A stretch of DNA of 27,567 bases from CAYYVJ01 sp964475115 (GCA_964475115.1 CAYYVJ010000017.1:1-27567); one strand, 5' to 3'; counted from the stretch's first letter, positions 15,960 to 23,436 are shown. Numbers and translations are program-made. The notes: a model not told the origin generated them from the letters alone.

Positions 15960-16652
15960 TTATTCGTGTTCAGCAAAGATAAAATCTTCCGTCTTATTAT
16001 TTACAGAAATTAATTCACTTATCACAACAATACGTTCTGAATTAGAACCAATAGGGTGACAAGATGTTAATGTTAAACAAGAATATCCTTGTAGCAGAAT
16101 AACACTCCAATCATTAGCTTCAATAATTTTTGTCTCCTTATATCGATAGCTATAAATAAATTCTGTATCATATAGATATAGTAGATCCCCCTTTTCTAAG
16201 ATATGAAGTTCTTTAAAAATGTTATAATATCTACCAAACCCTGTCCTATGCCCTGCAATACTCACATTTCGGTCACCTTCTCCAGGCATCTGAGACATCT
16301 CATATAAGCCAGGTCCATATTTTAAATCCGTTTGACTGCTACCATCCATAACCGGATCTTTTATCTCTAATTTAGGGATTACCAAAGTCAGAGTACTAGT
16401 ATTATAATTAACTCTATTTTCTTCAATAAAAAGAGAGTCTTCTGGCCAGTCCTCTGGATTTCCACTTAATATTTCTAAACTATCTGTATTAGGCGCCTCT
16501 TCAATAACAGGCACACTAATATACTCATCAACTGCTATTTTAAGTTTATAGCTTTCATATATAAATACCGGGATTATAACTACAATACCTGTAATTATAA
16601 TCCCTTTCATTATTTTCATCAAAACATATTTTTTATACACGTTTCTTCTCAA
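15960..16652 (-). CDS. Sortase (class D-like)
   Basis: Membrane transpeptidase that cleaves LPxTG-type signals between Thr and Gly and attaches the protein to the wall. One N-terminal membrane segment (IIITGIVVIIPVFIY) is followed by the catalytic domain: His135 in SIAGHRTGFG, Cys198 in LTLTSCHP and Arg207 in SERIVV. The TLTSC motif and short N-terminus fit class D. It overlaps the LPKTG gene by 20 bases, so that protein is the likely substrate. The longest frame starts at a TTG (16652) without a ribosome site; a GTG at 16640 after GAGAAG is an alternative. Length is 226-230 aa. Confidence 0.9.
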   Translation of the reverse strand: MRRNVYKKYVLMKIMKGIIITGIVVIIPVFIYESYKLKIAVDEYISVPVIEEAPNTDSLEILSGNPEDWPEDSLFIEENRVNYNTSTLTLVIPKLEIKDPVMDGSSQTDLKYGPGLYEMSQMPGEGDRNVSIAGHRTGFGRYYNIFKELHILEKGDLLYLYDTEFIYSYRYKETKIIEANDWSVILLQGYSCLTLTSCHPIGSNSERIVVISELISVNNKTEDFIFAEHE

Positions 16653-17469
16653 TCCTTTTTATTACAATGAGTCCAGTCACTAGAACTGCTAGGATAATAG
16701 ATACTTCTGTAATATACAAGACTCTTGAACCAGTCTTTGGTAGCGGATTAAGTGGAATATCCTCATCTGTAATTTCTATAGTCACATCGGGAGAGTCTAA
16801 CGGAATATCTTCATCCGAAATATCAAATAATGTGGCAGTCGTTTCTGTAGTTTCATCGTCATCATCATCGTCATCATCGTCATCATCATCAGTTGTAGTT
16901 GCTTGTTCATCCTCTCCTTCTGCAAGAAATACCCAGTCTACCATTGCACTTTCATTCTGATACTCATTTCCAAGATCTTCACCTGGTATGCTAATGGAAG
17001 CTGTTAAATTCATTGAATTCCCTGGTAATATAGTACCCAGATTTATCCCATACAAAGAGGTAGATGGATCTAATATCATAGAGCTAACTACAGTCTGGCC
17101 AGCTAATGCATCATTTGGATTTCCGGAAGCCGGTCCCCTATAAATAACAGTTCCACCTCTAGATACGGTTAGTTCAATGATTTTTAACAAATCTTGATTA
17201 TAAGTTGAATCTGATGGTTTCGCATAAAGATAAAAAGTTATGCTCCTAGCACTTTTATTATTTAATGCCACTGTATTCTCAGCGACTCCACCTGGTAAAA
17301 GGTCTTTCATATTAGTAAACAAATCATTTTCAGATATAGTTACAAACCTATCCTCATAATCTACATTACTAGTGGCCAGTGCCTTCATTGTACTATTACC
17401 CATAAGGATTACGGTAGTGAAAACATATGCCATTATACGAATAATTACTTTTTTTCTCATAGCATTCAA
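16633..17469 (-). CDS. LPKTG wall-anchored protein with poly-Asp stretch
   Basis: A 278-aa secreted protein. A signal peptide (MRKKVIIRIMAYVFTTVILM, cleavage after a KALA-type site near 32) leads into a domain of about 160 residues with TasA-like features (ENDLFTNMKDLLPGG, NKSARSITFYLYAK, NLGTILPGNSMNLT). Next come a run of 12 Asp, a Thr-rich patch, two copies of DEDIPL, LPKTG at 243-247, a hydrophobic helix and the basic tail KRIEKKRV, a complete sorting signal. AAGGAGG lies before both candidate ATGs (17469 and 17460). It overlaps the sortase gene. It may be the wall-attached base for the TasA-like proteins encoded just upstream; that role is inferred. Confidence 0.85.
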   Translation of the reverse strand: MNAMRKKVIIRIMAYVFTTVILMGNSTMKALATSNVDYEDRFVTISENDLFTNMKDLLPGGVAENTVALNNKSARSITFYLYAKPSDSTYNQDLLKIIELTVSRGGTVIYRGPASGNPNDALAGQTVVSSMILDPSTSLYGINLGTILPGNSMNLTASISIPGEDLGNEYQNESAMVDWVFLAEGEDEQATTTDDDDDDDDDDDDETTETTATLFDISDEDIPLDSPDVTIEITDEDIPLNPLPKTGSRVLYITEVSIILAVLVTGLIVIKRIEKKRV

Positions 17470-17522
17470 CCCTCCTTAAGCAACAAGGCTTTCTATTTCT
17501 TATTGCCTGCTATTTCATTTGA

Positions 17523-17569
17523 TATCCCCTCGATATTTTATATCGATGATATTATATACCAAGGGGATA
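17523..17569. other. Nested hairpin in the intergenic mRNA
   Basis: Outer arms TATCCCCT (17523-17530) and AGGGGATA (17562-17569) enclose a second perfect hairpin, TCGATAT-TTT-ATATCGA (17530-17546). It lies in the 114-base spacer between the TasA-like gene and the LPKTG gene. No T run follows on the minus strand, so it is more likely an mRNA stability or processing element than a terminator. Confidence 0.5.
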
Positions 17570-17583
17570 AATATTTTTATATA

Positions 17584-17926
17584 TTATTCTGCTGTTGTGG
17601 TAGTTGGAGCTGGTGCAGGTGCAGTTTCAGCAAATGCAGCTTGTGCTGAATCTGCAGCTAAATTATCAGCTTGAACTGCTTCAGCAGTAATTAATATAGT
17701 TAATTTTTTTTCTACAAATTCATTTCCCCAAGTAGTAGGAATTTTAACTTCATCAAATAATGGAGATGTTTCCTCGTCTTCCTCTAATAAACTATTATAG
17801 TAGTAGTATCCATCTTCATATTCCCAACCTTGATTAATAGTAGCTAGATCTTCAATATCAAACTCTTCTACTTCTGTTGCTGTTCCAGATAGCTGAACTT
17901 TCACACGAACCCATGCATCATTTCTT
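17584..17926 (-). CDS. TasA/camelysin-like protein 2 (5' missing in gap)
   Basis: C-terminal 114 residues of a secreted fibre-type protein; the start is lost in the N run. The visible part begins RNDAWVRVKVQLSG, then GWEYEDGYYYYNSLL, the TPL-like SPLFDEVKIPTTWGNE and LTILITAEAVQADN, the order typical of the TasA/CalY (SipW-dependent) family. It ends with an Ala/Pro/Thr tail (AETAPAPAPTTTTAE). Its first visible motif repeats NPAWVRV of the next protein upstream, so it is a paralogue rather than the continuation of that protein, although a two-module fusion cannot be ruled out. Such proteins form extracellular amyloid-like fibres in Bacillus. Confidence 0.75.
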
Positions 17927-18026
17927 NNNNNNNNNNNNNNNNNNNNNNNNNNNNNNNNNNNNNNNNNNNNNNNNNNNNNNNNNNNNNNNNNNNNNNNNNN
18001 NNNNNNNNNNNNNNNNNNNNNNNNNN
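17927..18026. other. Assembly gap (100 N)
   Basis: Exactly 100 N, a placeholder rather than a measured length. By comparison of the flanking paralogues it should contain the last 35-45 codons of one TasA-like gene and the first 65-70 of the next, so the true missing length is probably above 300 bases. Confidence 0.9.
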
Positions 18027-18466
18027 CTTGGAAGTTCATCTTCCTCAATTGTTTCTGATCTCATAATCGATGAAAATAAATATGCAGTATCACCCGGGTT
18101 TATAGGATCACTATAATAGTAATACCCATCCGCTTCTTCACTCCAATTCCAGCCTTCTCCATTCGTGTCAGGGTTCGTTATATTTCCATCCACAAACATA
18201 GTTTCCGTATAGACCGCTTTTCCATCTGTTCCTTCTGGAAGTCCTACAAAAACTCGAACCCATGCAGGATTTAATCCAACATTTGTAGCTCCAACCATTT
18301 CTTTTCCATCTTCTACAATCTTTTCTTCTATATCAATGTCAATTCTACCCATAATTATATTATTTGTAACATCCGCTTCATCGGTATAATATGATACTGT
18401 TGTACCTATAGTAAAAATCGTAATAAGACTTAATACTATTGCTATTATAAGGCTTTTCTTTTTCAT
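18027..18466 (-). CDS. TasA/camelysin-like protein 1, SipW-type signal (3' missing in gap)
   Basis: First 146 residues of a SipW-dependent secreted protein. The N-terminus MKKKSLIIAIVLSLITIFTI is followed by GTTVSYYTDEADVTNNIIMG, the hallmark around the SipW cleavage site. Then come the camelysin/TasA core motifs NPAWVRVFVGLPEG, GWNWSEEADGYYYYSDPINPG and YLFSSI. GAGGAGG precedes the ATG, and only two bases separate it from the signal peptidase gene, so the processing enzyme and its substrate are made together. The 3' end is in the gap. It is probably a structural subunit of an extracellular fibre. Confidence 0.82.
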
Positions 18467-18468
18467 CC

Positions 18469-18990
18469 CTAACCCTCCTCTCTAATTTCGCCTTTCTTGG
18501 GCTTTTCGGGTTTGAATATTTCGGGAATAATATTAACAATAATCATGAAAACTAATATTCCACAGGCTATGATAATACCTTTTTTCGTTTGTATCCCTAC
18601 CGTTATAAATCCTAATATTGGTATTGAGATGGTTCCTTTTCCAATGACTCTTTCAAATGCTACTGGGTTTATGTCCTCCGCCTCATTCGCATCTCCTTTT
18701 GTTCTAAACTGCCTTTTGGTCGAATCCACTTCAATAACACGATGGGTAGCTATTGTACTTGTGTCTTTCCTAAATGCTATTGGATCTCCTATTTCAATCT
18801 TCTCTGCAGACATCTTTTTTACATATATCACACTACCTACATGGTAGGTAGGCTCCATGCTACCACTTAAAACAGCATATATTTCATATCCAAGTAATCG
18901 TGGTAGCAAGAGAGCTGCCAGTACAGAGAGCACTACTAATAAAATAATTGTATTAATAAAGTTTGATGTCTTCTGTGCTATTTTTAACAA
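18469..18990 (-). CDS. sipW: SipW-type signal peptidase I
   Basis: A membrane signal peptidase of the ER (SipW) type, 173 aa. It has an N-terminal membrane segment (about residues 12-32) and a C-terminal one (about 138-154). The nucleophile is Ser44 in LSGSMEPTYHVGS, and the general base position carries His83 in IATHRVI, where bacterial type I enzymes have Lys. KGDANEAEDINPV and ERVIGKG follow. The start is a TTG at 18990 with AGGTAGGA just upstream. In Bacillus this enzyme matures TasA and TapA; here two TasA-like genes lie directly downstream, which gives the likely substrates. Confidence 0.92.
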   Translation of the reverse strand: MLKIAQKTSNFINTIILLVVLSVLAALLLPRLLGYEIYAVLSGSMEPTYHVGSVIYVKKMSAEKIEIGDPIAFRKDTSTIATHRVIEVDSTKRQFRTKGDANEAEDINPVAFERVIGKGTISIPILGFITVGIQTKKGIIIACGILVFMIIVNIIPEIFKPEKPKKGEIREEG

Positions 18991-19033
18991 ATTCCTACCT
19001 CACTTCAAAGCCAATTCTGTCATTTAATGACTA

Positions 19034-19424
19034 CTAATCCTCTTCTTCTTTTTTGATAAAAGTAATAATGCCTTCTGTCCATGTACCTTCATTTATCGCT
19101 AAAGCAGAGTCAGAGAAGTAATCATCCGTTACCTTCTTATTAACTACTTTTACTAAAAGTTTTCTTGTAGTTTCATCTGTTTTTACTAGTTGAACATTTC
19201 CAGCATTTGTTATAGATTCTAAATCATATCTCATATGATCTAATTCTTCTACAGTATAGGTACCCATGGGTAAATTTTCAAAGGTAAAGGTAGCACCACT
19301 TGTATCACCTCTGTTTACCGTAATTGTTCCAAAAGCTGTTGATTCATATCCTGGGCTGTTTTCATCTGTATTCTTTAGCTTAAAGATAAATGAATTTGTA
19401 TCTGTTGCATCTGCTTTCTCTAAA
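19034..19424 (-). CDS. Giant surface protein, segment 4 (C-terminus)
   Basis: Open frame from the gap edge to the TAA at 19034, 130 residues. FIFKLKNTDENSPGYES, TFTFENLPMGTYTVEELDHM and RKLLVKVVNKKV show a Cna-B/SpaA-like beta-sandwich (the GTYTVEEL motif is diagnostic). An internal ATG at 19267 is not the start, because the domain begins well before it. The protein ends GIITFIKKEEED with no LPxTG and no membrane anchor. It is most simply the end of the same gene as the three segments upstream; the gap could hide a gene boundary. Confidence 0.7.
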
Positions 19425-19524
19425 NNNNNNNNNNNNNNNNNNNNNNNNNNNNNNNNNNNNNNNNNNNNNNNNNNNNNNNNNNNNNNNNNNNNNNNNNNNN
19501 NNNNNNNNNNNNNNNNNNNNNNNN
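19425..19524. other. Assembly gap (100 N)
   Basis: A 100-N placeholder. If the two flanks belong to one reading frame, the true missing length must leave remainder 2 on division by 3, so 100 cannot be right. Confidence 0.9.
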
Positions 19525-20584
19525 ATCACTTTCTGTCGCCAAAGTATCATCACTTCTGTACCACACTACATCTCCACTATTTCCATCATATATTTCAATT
19601 GGAATTGGCCCATGTTCTCCAGTACTATTTGTCTCTTGATAACTCCATCCACCTTGTGTAATAGTAGTACTTTCGTCTTTTGCAACTCCTACTGTTCCAA
19701 AAACTGGATTGCTAGGGTTATCACTTACCTTGCCAGGAGTAGTTCCTAAAGTTTCGACTTCTCTTACAATTCCTTCTAATGAAATTTCATAATATGGATT
19801 ATCACTTGCAATTGACTCTTCAACCGTGTATTTAGCTCCAATTGGCAATTCAGATATTGTAATCTCTTCTCCATTAGCAAGAGTTGCTTCATATAGTCCA
19901 TTCTCTATGGTAACATCTAAATCATCTACTTTAATTAAAGTCAAAGGATTATCATCTATATCTGTTAATGTAATCTTAAAACCAAATCCTTCTATAGCCT
20001 CACTGGAATCACCTTCTACAGTTTTTCCTATGGTAAGGGTGCCTGATGGATTATATTCATTTATGAACTTTATTATATTTACTTCATCAATATCAAAGGT
20101 CTTCGTTTGAATTCCTGCAGTTATATCTGCAGCTGTAGTATTTTCAATTTGCGTAGTCCAAGAGCTTGTATATTCTCCTGTTGATACTTCTTTTACATAA
20201 TATTGGCTACTGATAGGAATTTCTGTATTAAATGTTCCGATATTTCCAGCTTCTACAGCAATTGTTTCTGTTGACTCATCATCGCCATCTAACCACAATT
20301 CAAACTCATAAGTATCATTTGTTCCTACTGGCATATTCTGAACATCTTTTACTACAGACACTTTATCTGTATCAATCATTGGAAAATTCAATTTAACATA
20401 GAAGTTTGATATGTTTGCACCACGTTCCATATAATACATCGTGAAATCATAAGTAGCAAAATCAACTTTATCTAATCCAACAATTTTTGAAATGGTAATA
20501 TTATTATTACCTGTTCTCGCTCTAATTCCATCTGTAGCAGCAGATAGAGTTGTATAATCATCATACAAATACCAATATGCGTTT
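19525..20584 (-). CDS. Giant surface protein, segment 3 (fibro-slime end, Cna-B-like domains)
   Basis: Frame open from gap to gap, about 353 residues. It starts NAYWYLYDDYTTLSAATDG and continues FATYDFTMYYMERGANISNF, the C-terminal hallmark of the fibro-slime domain. At least two beta-sandwich modules follow: YEFELWLDGDDES...YYVKEVSTGEY, and GTLTIGKTVEGDS...FGFKITLTD...ISELPIGAKYTVEES. These resemble Cna-B/SpaA (DUF7601-like) stalk domains, which often form Lys-Asn isopeptide bonds. A third part (GGWSYQETNSTGEHGPIPIE) continues into the next gap. A TTG at 20568 is not needed as a start. Confidence 0.75.
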
Positions 20585-20684
20585 NNNNNNNNNNNNNNNN
20601 NNNNNNNNNNNNNNNNNNNNNNNNNNNNNNNNNNNNNNNNNNNNNNNNNNNNNNNNNNNNNNNNNNNNNNNNNNNNNNNNNNNN
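20585..20684. other. Assembly gap (100 N) inside the fibro-slime domain
   Basis: A 100-N placeholder between INFATGLITI and NAYWYLYDDY, both parts of one fibro-slime domain, so the gap interrupts a single gene. Frame continuity again requires a length with remainder 2 on division by 3. Confidence 0.9.
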
Positions 20685-21793
20685 TATCGTTATTAATCCT
20701 GTAGCAAAATTGATATCGCCATAAACGATTCCATGGATACCACCTAGGTCAAGAGCTAATTTGCCATTTATATATACCCATACATCATCATCACCACTAA
20801 ATTCAAAAATCATAGGATTACTACCTAGCATACCGTCTTTTGGCATTAAGAACTCAGTAGTAAATTTAGTTCCAAAGTAATAATTAGGTGATTCGTTGCT
20901 ATTATTATTAAAGGGGAAGAATGTTCCTTTACCACTAATATTATCTGGTTCATCCAATAGTGCTAAATTCTTTACTCCGTCCACTGTACTATAACTTCCA
21001 ACATATATATGGTTTTCAAAACTATTAAATTCATAATATCCATTCCCTATATCCTTTAACGGAAATCCAAAATCATAAGAAGCCGTTAGCCCTTTTACTA
21101 GTGGATCTACTTTATTTGGGAACAAATTCACAGTAGTATAGTTGAATTGGATATTTTCGCTTGAATTTAAGTTATCTTTTGCAATTCCTAGTGTAACAAT
21201 GTCTCTGTCATCATAAGAATTTTGCCCACTATTATTGATACCTGTACCAATAAATAATTTACTATTATTATTCCCTGATAAGTCTTCTATCACTGAATTA
21301 ATATTATTATTATTTCCTGTAATGCTATAATCATAGAAGCTGGCTCCCAGATATTTGTCTCCCAGATTTAAAGCGAATAGCGCTAAGCCTGATAGACTTT
21401 GAACCATTGCTGTATTACTGTCAGAAGTCAAAGTATCTGAAGAATTCCTAGAAATTTTTGTTCTTTCCAACTCCCAATACATTTCTTCTGCATCTTTTTG
21501 GTTTTTTTCTGATTCATCTTCATTTTCAGTTTTATCATTCTCTTCTGATTCTTCTTTAGACTCTATCTCTTCCTCAGACATTACTTCTTCTTCAGTTACT
21601 GTAGTTTCTTCTTCAGCTGATGTAGTCTCTTCTTCTATCACTGTAGTTGGTTCTTCTATACTTGATAACAATTTAATCATTCCAACTGAATTTCTAAAAA
21701 TTGATAATTGAGAAGTTTCAATTTCACTACTAGGAGTAGTCTCCTCTTCAGTCGCTGTTGTTTCTTCCTCAACTGCGGTAGTCTCTTCTTCAA
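20685..21793 (-). CDS. Giant surface protein, segment 2 (acidic repeats, fibro-slime start)
   Basis: Frame open from gap to gap, about 369 residues. It begins with EEETTAVEEETTATEEETT, continues through degenerate EEETT units and a Glu/Asp/Lys-rich low-complexity linker to about 21470, then enters a globular part with ALNLGDKYLGASFYDYSITG. The end holds PMIFEFSGDDDVWVYINGKL and ALDLGGIHGIVYGDINFATG, the defining motif of the fibro-slime domain, known from secreted proteins of social amoebae and many bacteria. The ATG at 21680 is internal. Confidence 0.78.
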
Positions 21794-22055
21794 NNNNNNN
21801 NNNNNNNNNNNNNNNNNNNNNNNNNNNNNNNNNNNNNNNNNNNNNNNNNNNNNNNNNNNNNNNNNNNNNNNNNNNNNNNNNNNNNNNNNNNNNGTCTCCT
21901 CTTCAGTCGCTGTTGTTTCTTCCTCAACTGCGGTAGTCTCTTCTTCAACCACTGTTGTTTCTTCTTCAACCATTGTTGTTTCTTCTTCAACTTCTGTGGT
22001 CTCTTCTTCAACTTCTGTGGTCTCTTCTTCAACTTCTGTGGTCTCTTCTTCTACA
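21739..22055. repeat. EEETT 21-bp tandem repeat array, split by a gap
   Basis: On the minus strand 21-base units encode VEEETT plus one variable residue (E, E, E, M, V, A, A). Three units at 21990-22052 are identical apart from one base. The 55 bases at 21739-21793 are identical to those at 21894-21948, on either side of the N run, so the repeat number is not resolved. Confidence 0.85.
21794..21893. other. Assembly gap (100 N) inside the repeat array
   Basis: A 100-N placeholder flanked by an identical 55-base sequence on both sides. The contigs may simply overlap by 55 bases or be separated by more repeat units. An overlap of 55 would restore the reading frame. Confidence 0.92.
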
Positions 22056-22717
22056 GCTGGTGCTACCTTTTTCTCTTCTTCTGGTACTACGATACTGTAT
22101 GCAGTAGTAGTCATAGATACCTTTTCAAGTCCTTCAACTCCAACGGTAAATCTCTGATCATTATTTGTGAGATTAACCATTACAAAGATTAAATCTAGTT
22201 TTTCTCTTTCCCCTGTCTCTTCATCAAACACACTATCTACAAATAGATAAATAGATGAATTATCTGGGAATTCTCTATGATCCACATAATAAAGTGCATC
22301 ATATTTATTAATAAACATTTCTTTTATTTCTTCTGTCCCGAAGCTGTATAGATCAGGAGTTTCGTCAATCATTCCTTCTTCTTCCGCCTGAAGAATCACT
22401 TCGATTAGCTCTGCAGTATCTTCATAATATAGTTCATGATCTGTAGTTTCAGCTAATGTTATAGCTGGTCCTGTAACTACAGCACCATCATTTGAAGAAC
22501 CGGTGTCTGGACCGATTGCAGAACCAGTAGTTACGCCAATGGCAGAACCAGTAGGAATTCCTTGCGTACTCATTGAATCCAAAACTTCATTACTTCCTAT
22601 CTTAGTTGTCTCTGAGCCAAATGCATGCAAGGTATTTAATGGAGATACTACCAAAGCAACCACTAGCAAAATAGATATTAATTTCATTTTAGTCCCATGC
22701 AAATTGAATCCCTTCAT
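21894..22717 (-). CDS. Giant surface protein, segment 1 (signal peptide, N-terminal domain)
   Basis: Start of the large secreted protein. ATG 22717 (MKGFNLHGTKMKLISIL) follows GAGG by eight bases; a GTG nine bases earlier is less likely. A Sec signal ends at LHA near residue 33. Next come a TGSAIG-type triple repeat (PTGSAIGVTTGSAIGPDTGS), a unique domain of about 130 residues (ELYYEDTAELIEVILQAEEE, INKYDALYYVDHREFPDNSS, LDLIFVMVNLTNNDQRFTVG) that I do not recognise, and the EEETT repeats. Joined with the later segments the protein exceeds 1,100 residues. Its promoter at 22788-22821 carries a SARP-like direct repeat. Confidence 0.82.
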
Positions 22718-22787
22718 TCTAATCACCTCTACTTCATTTAGTTTTCTTTCTATAAATAATTAGTAGTTTCGTTTACTTGTAATTAAA

Positions 22788-22821
22788 TTTATACATTGTA
22801 TCGGTTACGTCTTGGTTACAT
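22788..22821 (-). promoter_or_regulatory. SARP-type promoter of the giant surface gene
   Basis: On the minus strand ATGTAACCAA (22821-22812) is followed by GTAACC (22808-22803). The two GTAACC copies are exactly 11 bp apart. Nine bases later comes TATAAA (22793-22788) as -10, and no usable -35 is seen. Direct repeats with 11-bp period next to the -10 are the known binding pattern of SARP activators. The first repeat overlaps the stop codon of the 170-aa gene. Confidence 0.65.
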
Positions 22822-23328
22822 ATGGAAAACTTTAGAAAACAATTCTTCTTCCTTTTCTTTATTACTCCAATCCTCTTCCGCACAAATGGCATTGTCCATT
22901 AACATTATCATTTCTAAAGTACTTCTAAAGTAATCTTTTTTATTTTTATCAATCCAACGAAGTGTACCTTGCCAACTAGCATTCCTTCTAAATTGTACCT
23001 TTACCGAAAAAGTTGCTAATTTACCCTTTCTATCCAAATAATGCATACCAACTCCATCTTCATTTCCTTTTGGACTCTTATCTGTATAAGATATTTCAGG
23101 TAAATCTAGCTGAAACTTTCTTATTTCCATGCTAGGTGTAGGGTAAGAAATATCATTAAATAATTGATCCATCATCTTGAGTAGCTCTATTAAACTCTGA
23201 AAGTTTTTAGCACGTCCAAAAGTCGGATGATAAAATCTGCCCCTTATACATTTATATTCATAGCCATCTACAAATATGACACCGAACCTATAAGAATTTG
23301 GAATGTAGACTGATTTTGCAATTGACAT
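22816..23328 (-). CDS. Conserved 170-aa protein, function unknown
   Basis: Begins MSIAKSVYIPNSYRFGVIFV at ATG 23328, ten bases after AAGGAGG; an in-frame ATG at 23412 would translate the structured leader and is rejected. There is no signal peptide or membrane segment. RGRFYHPTFGRAKNFQSLIE and the C-terminal block VKVQFRRNASWQGTLRWIDK followed by FRSTLEMIMLMDNAI look strongly conserved. From memory, proteins with the RxNASWQGxxxW...FRSxLEMxxLMD pattern are common in Clostridia, but I know no function. It is the first gene before the giant surface protein, has a matching promoter, and diverges from the SARP gene. It is probably a cytosolic accessory or regulatory protein of the locus. Confidence 0.7.
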   Translation of the reverse strand: MSIAKSVYIPNSYRFGVIFVDGYEYKCIRGRFYHPTFGRAKNFQSLIELLKMMDQLFNDISYPTPSMEIRKFQLDLPEISYTDKSPKGNEDGVGMHYLDRKGKLATFSVKVQFRRNASWQGTLRWIDKNKKDYFRSTLEMIMLMDNAICAEEDWSNKEKEEELFSKVFHM

Positions 23329-23430
23329 AATAGTAATGCCTCCTTGTTTGTGATATCCACGGTAAGTGTAGCAGGACCAGCAATGCAAGAGGCCTTCGGT
23401 CAAAATCCACACAATTCATGAAATAATGTT
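23329..23430 (-). promoter_or_regulatory. Structured 5' leader of the 170-aa gene
   Basis: About 100 nt lie between the expected transcription start and the ATG. They are more GC-rich than other spacers. TTGTG (23414-23410) can pair with CACAA (23352-23348) just before the ribosome site, enclosing GACC (23401-23398) paired with GGTC (23378-23375) and small hairpins around AAGGCCTCTT. It matches no riboswitch class I know. A cis-regulatory RNA is possible but unproven. Confidence 0.3.
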
Positions 23431-23436
23431 ATTCAT

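Noticed and set aside
16667..16960. Plus-strand frame with a long poly-Ser run
   Set aside because: It is the antisense of the poly-Asp coding stretch of the LPKTG gene, with no ribosome site or domain.
17584..18048. A start codon MRKMNFQ upstream of the gap for the second TasA-like gene
   Set aside because: Those bases belong to the other TasA-like gene in a different frame; the join exists only because the gap is set to 100 N.
19034..19424. Sortase signal at the C-terminus of the giant surface protein
   Set aside because: The protein ends GIITFIKKEEED; there is no LPxTG-like motif, hydrophobic helix or basic tail.
21739..22055. CRISPR-like regular repeats
   Set aside because: The units are contiguous 21-mers without unique spacers and encode a protein repeat in frame.
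21708..22157. Plus-strand Ser/Val repeat frame and minus-strand Lys/Gln-rich frames across the gap
   Set aside because: They are shadow frames of the EEETT repeats, extended artificially through N bases of the wrong length.
23341..23420. Possible c-di-GMP-I riboswitch on the plus strand (GCAAGAGGCC...GGTCAAAA looked like the GEMM core)
   Set aside because: The upstream GGCAAACC and the tetraloop-receptor parts of the class are missing, and in this orientation it would lie before the SARP promoter rather than after it.
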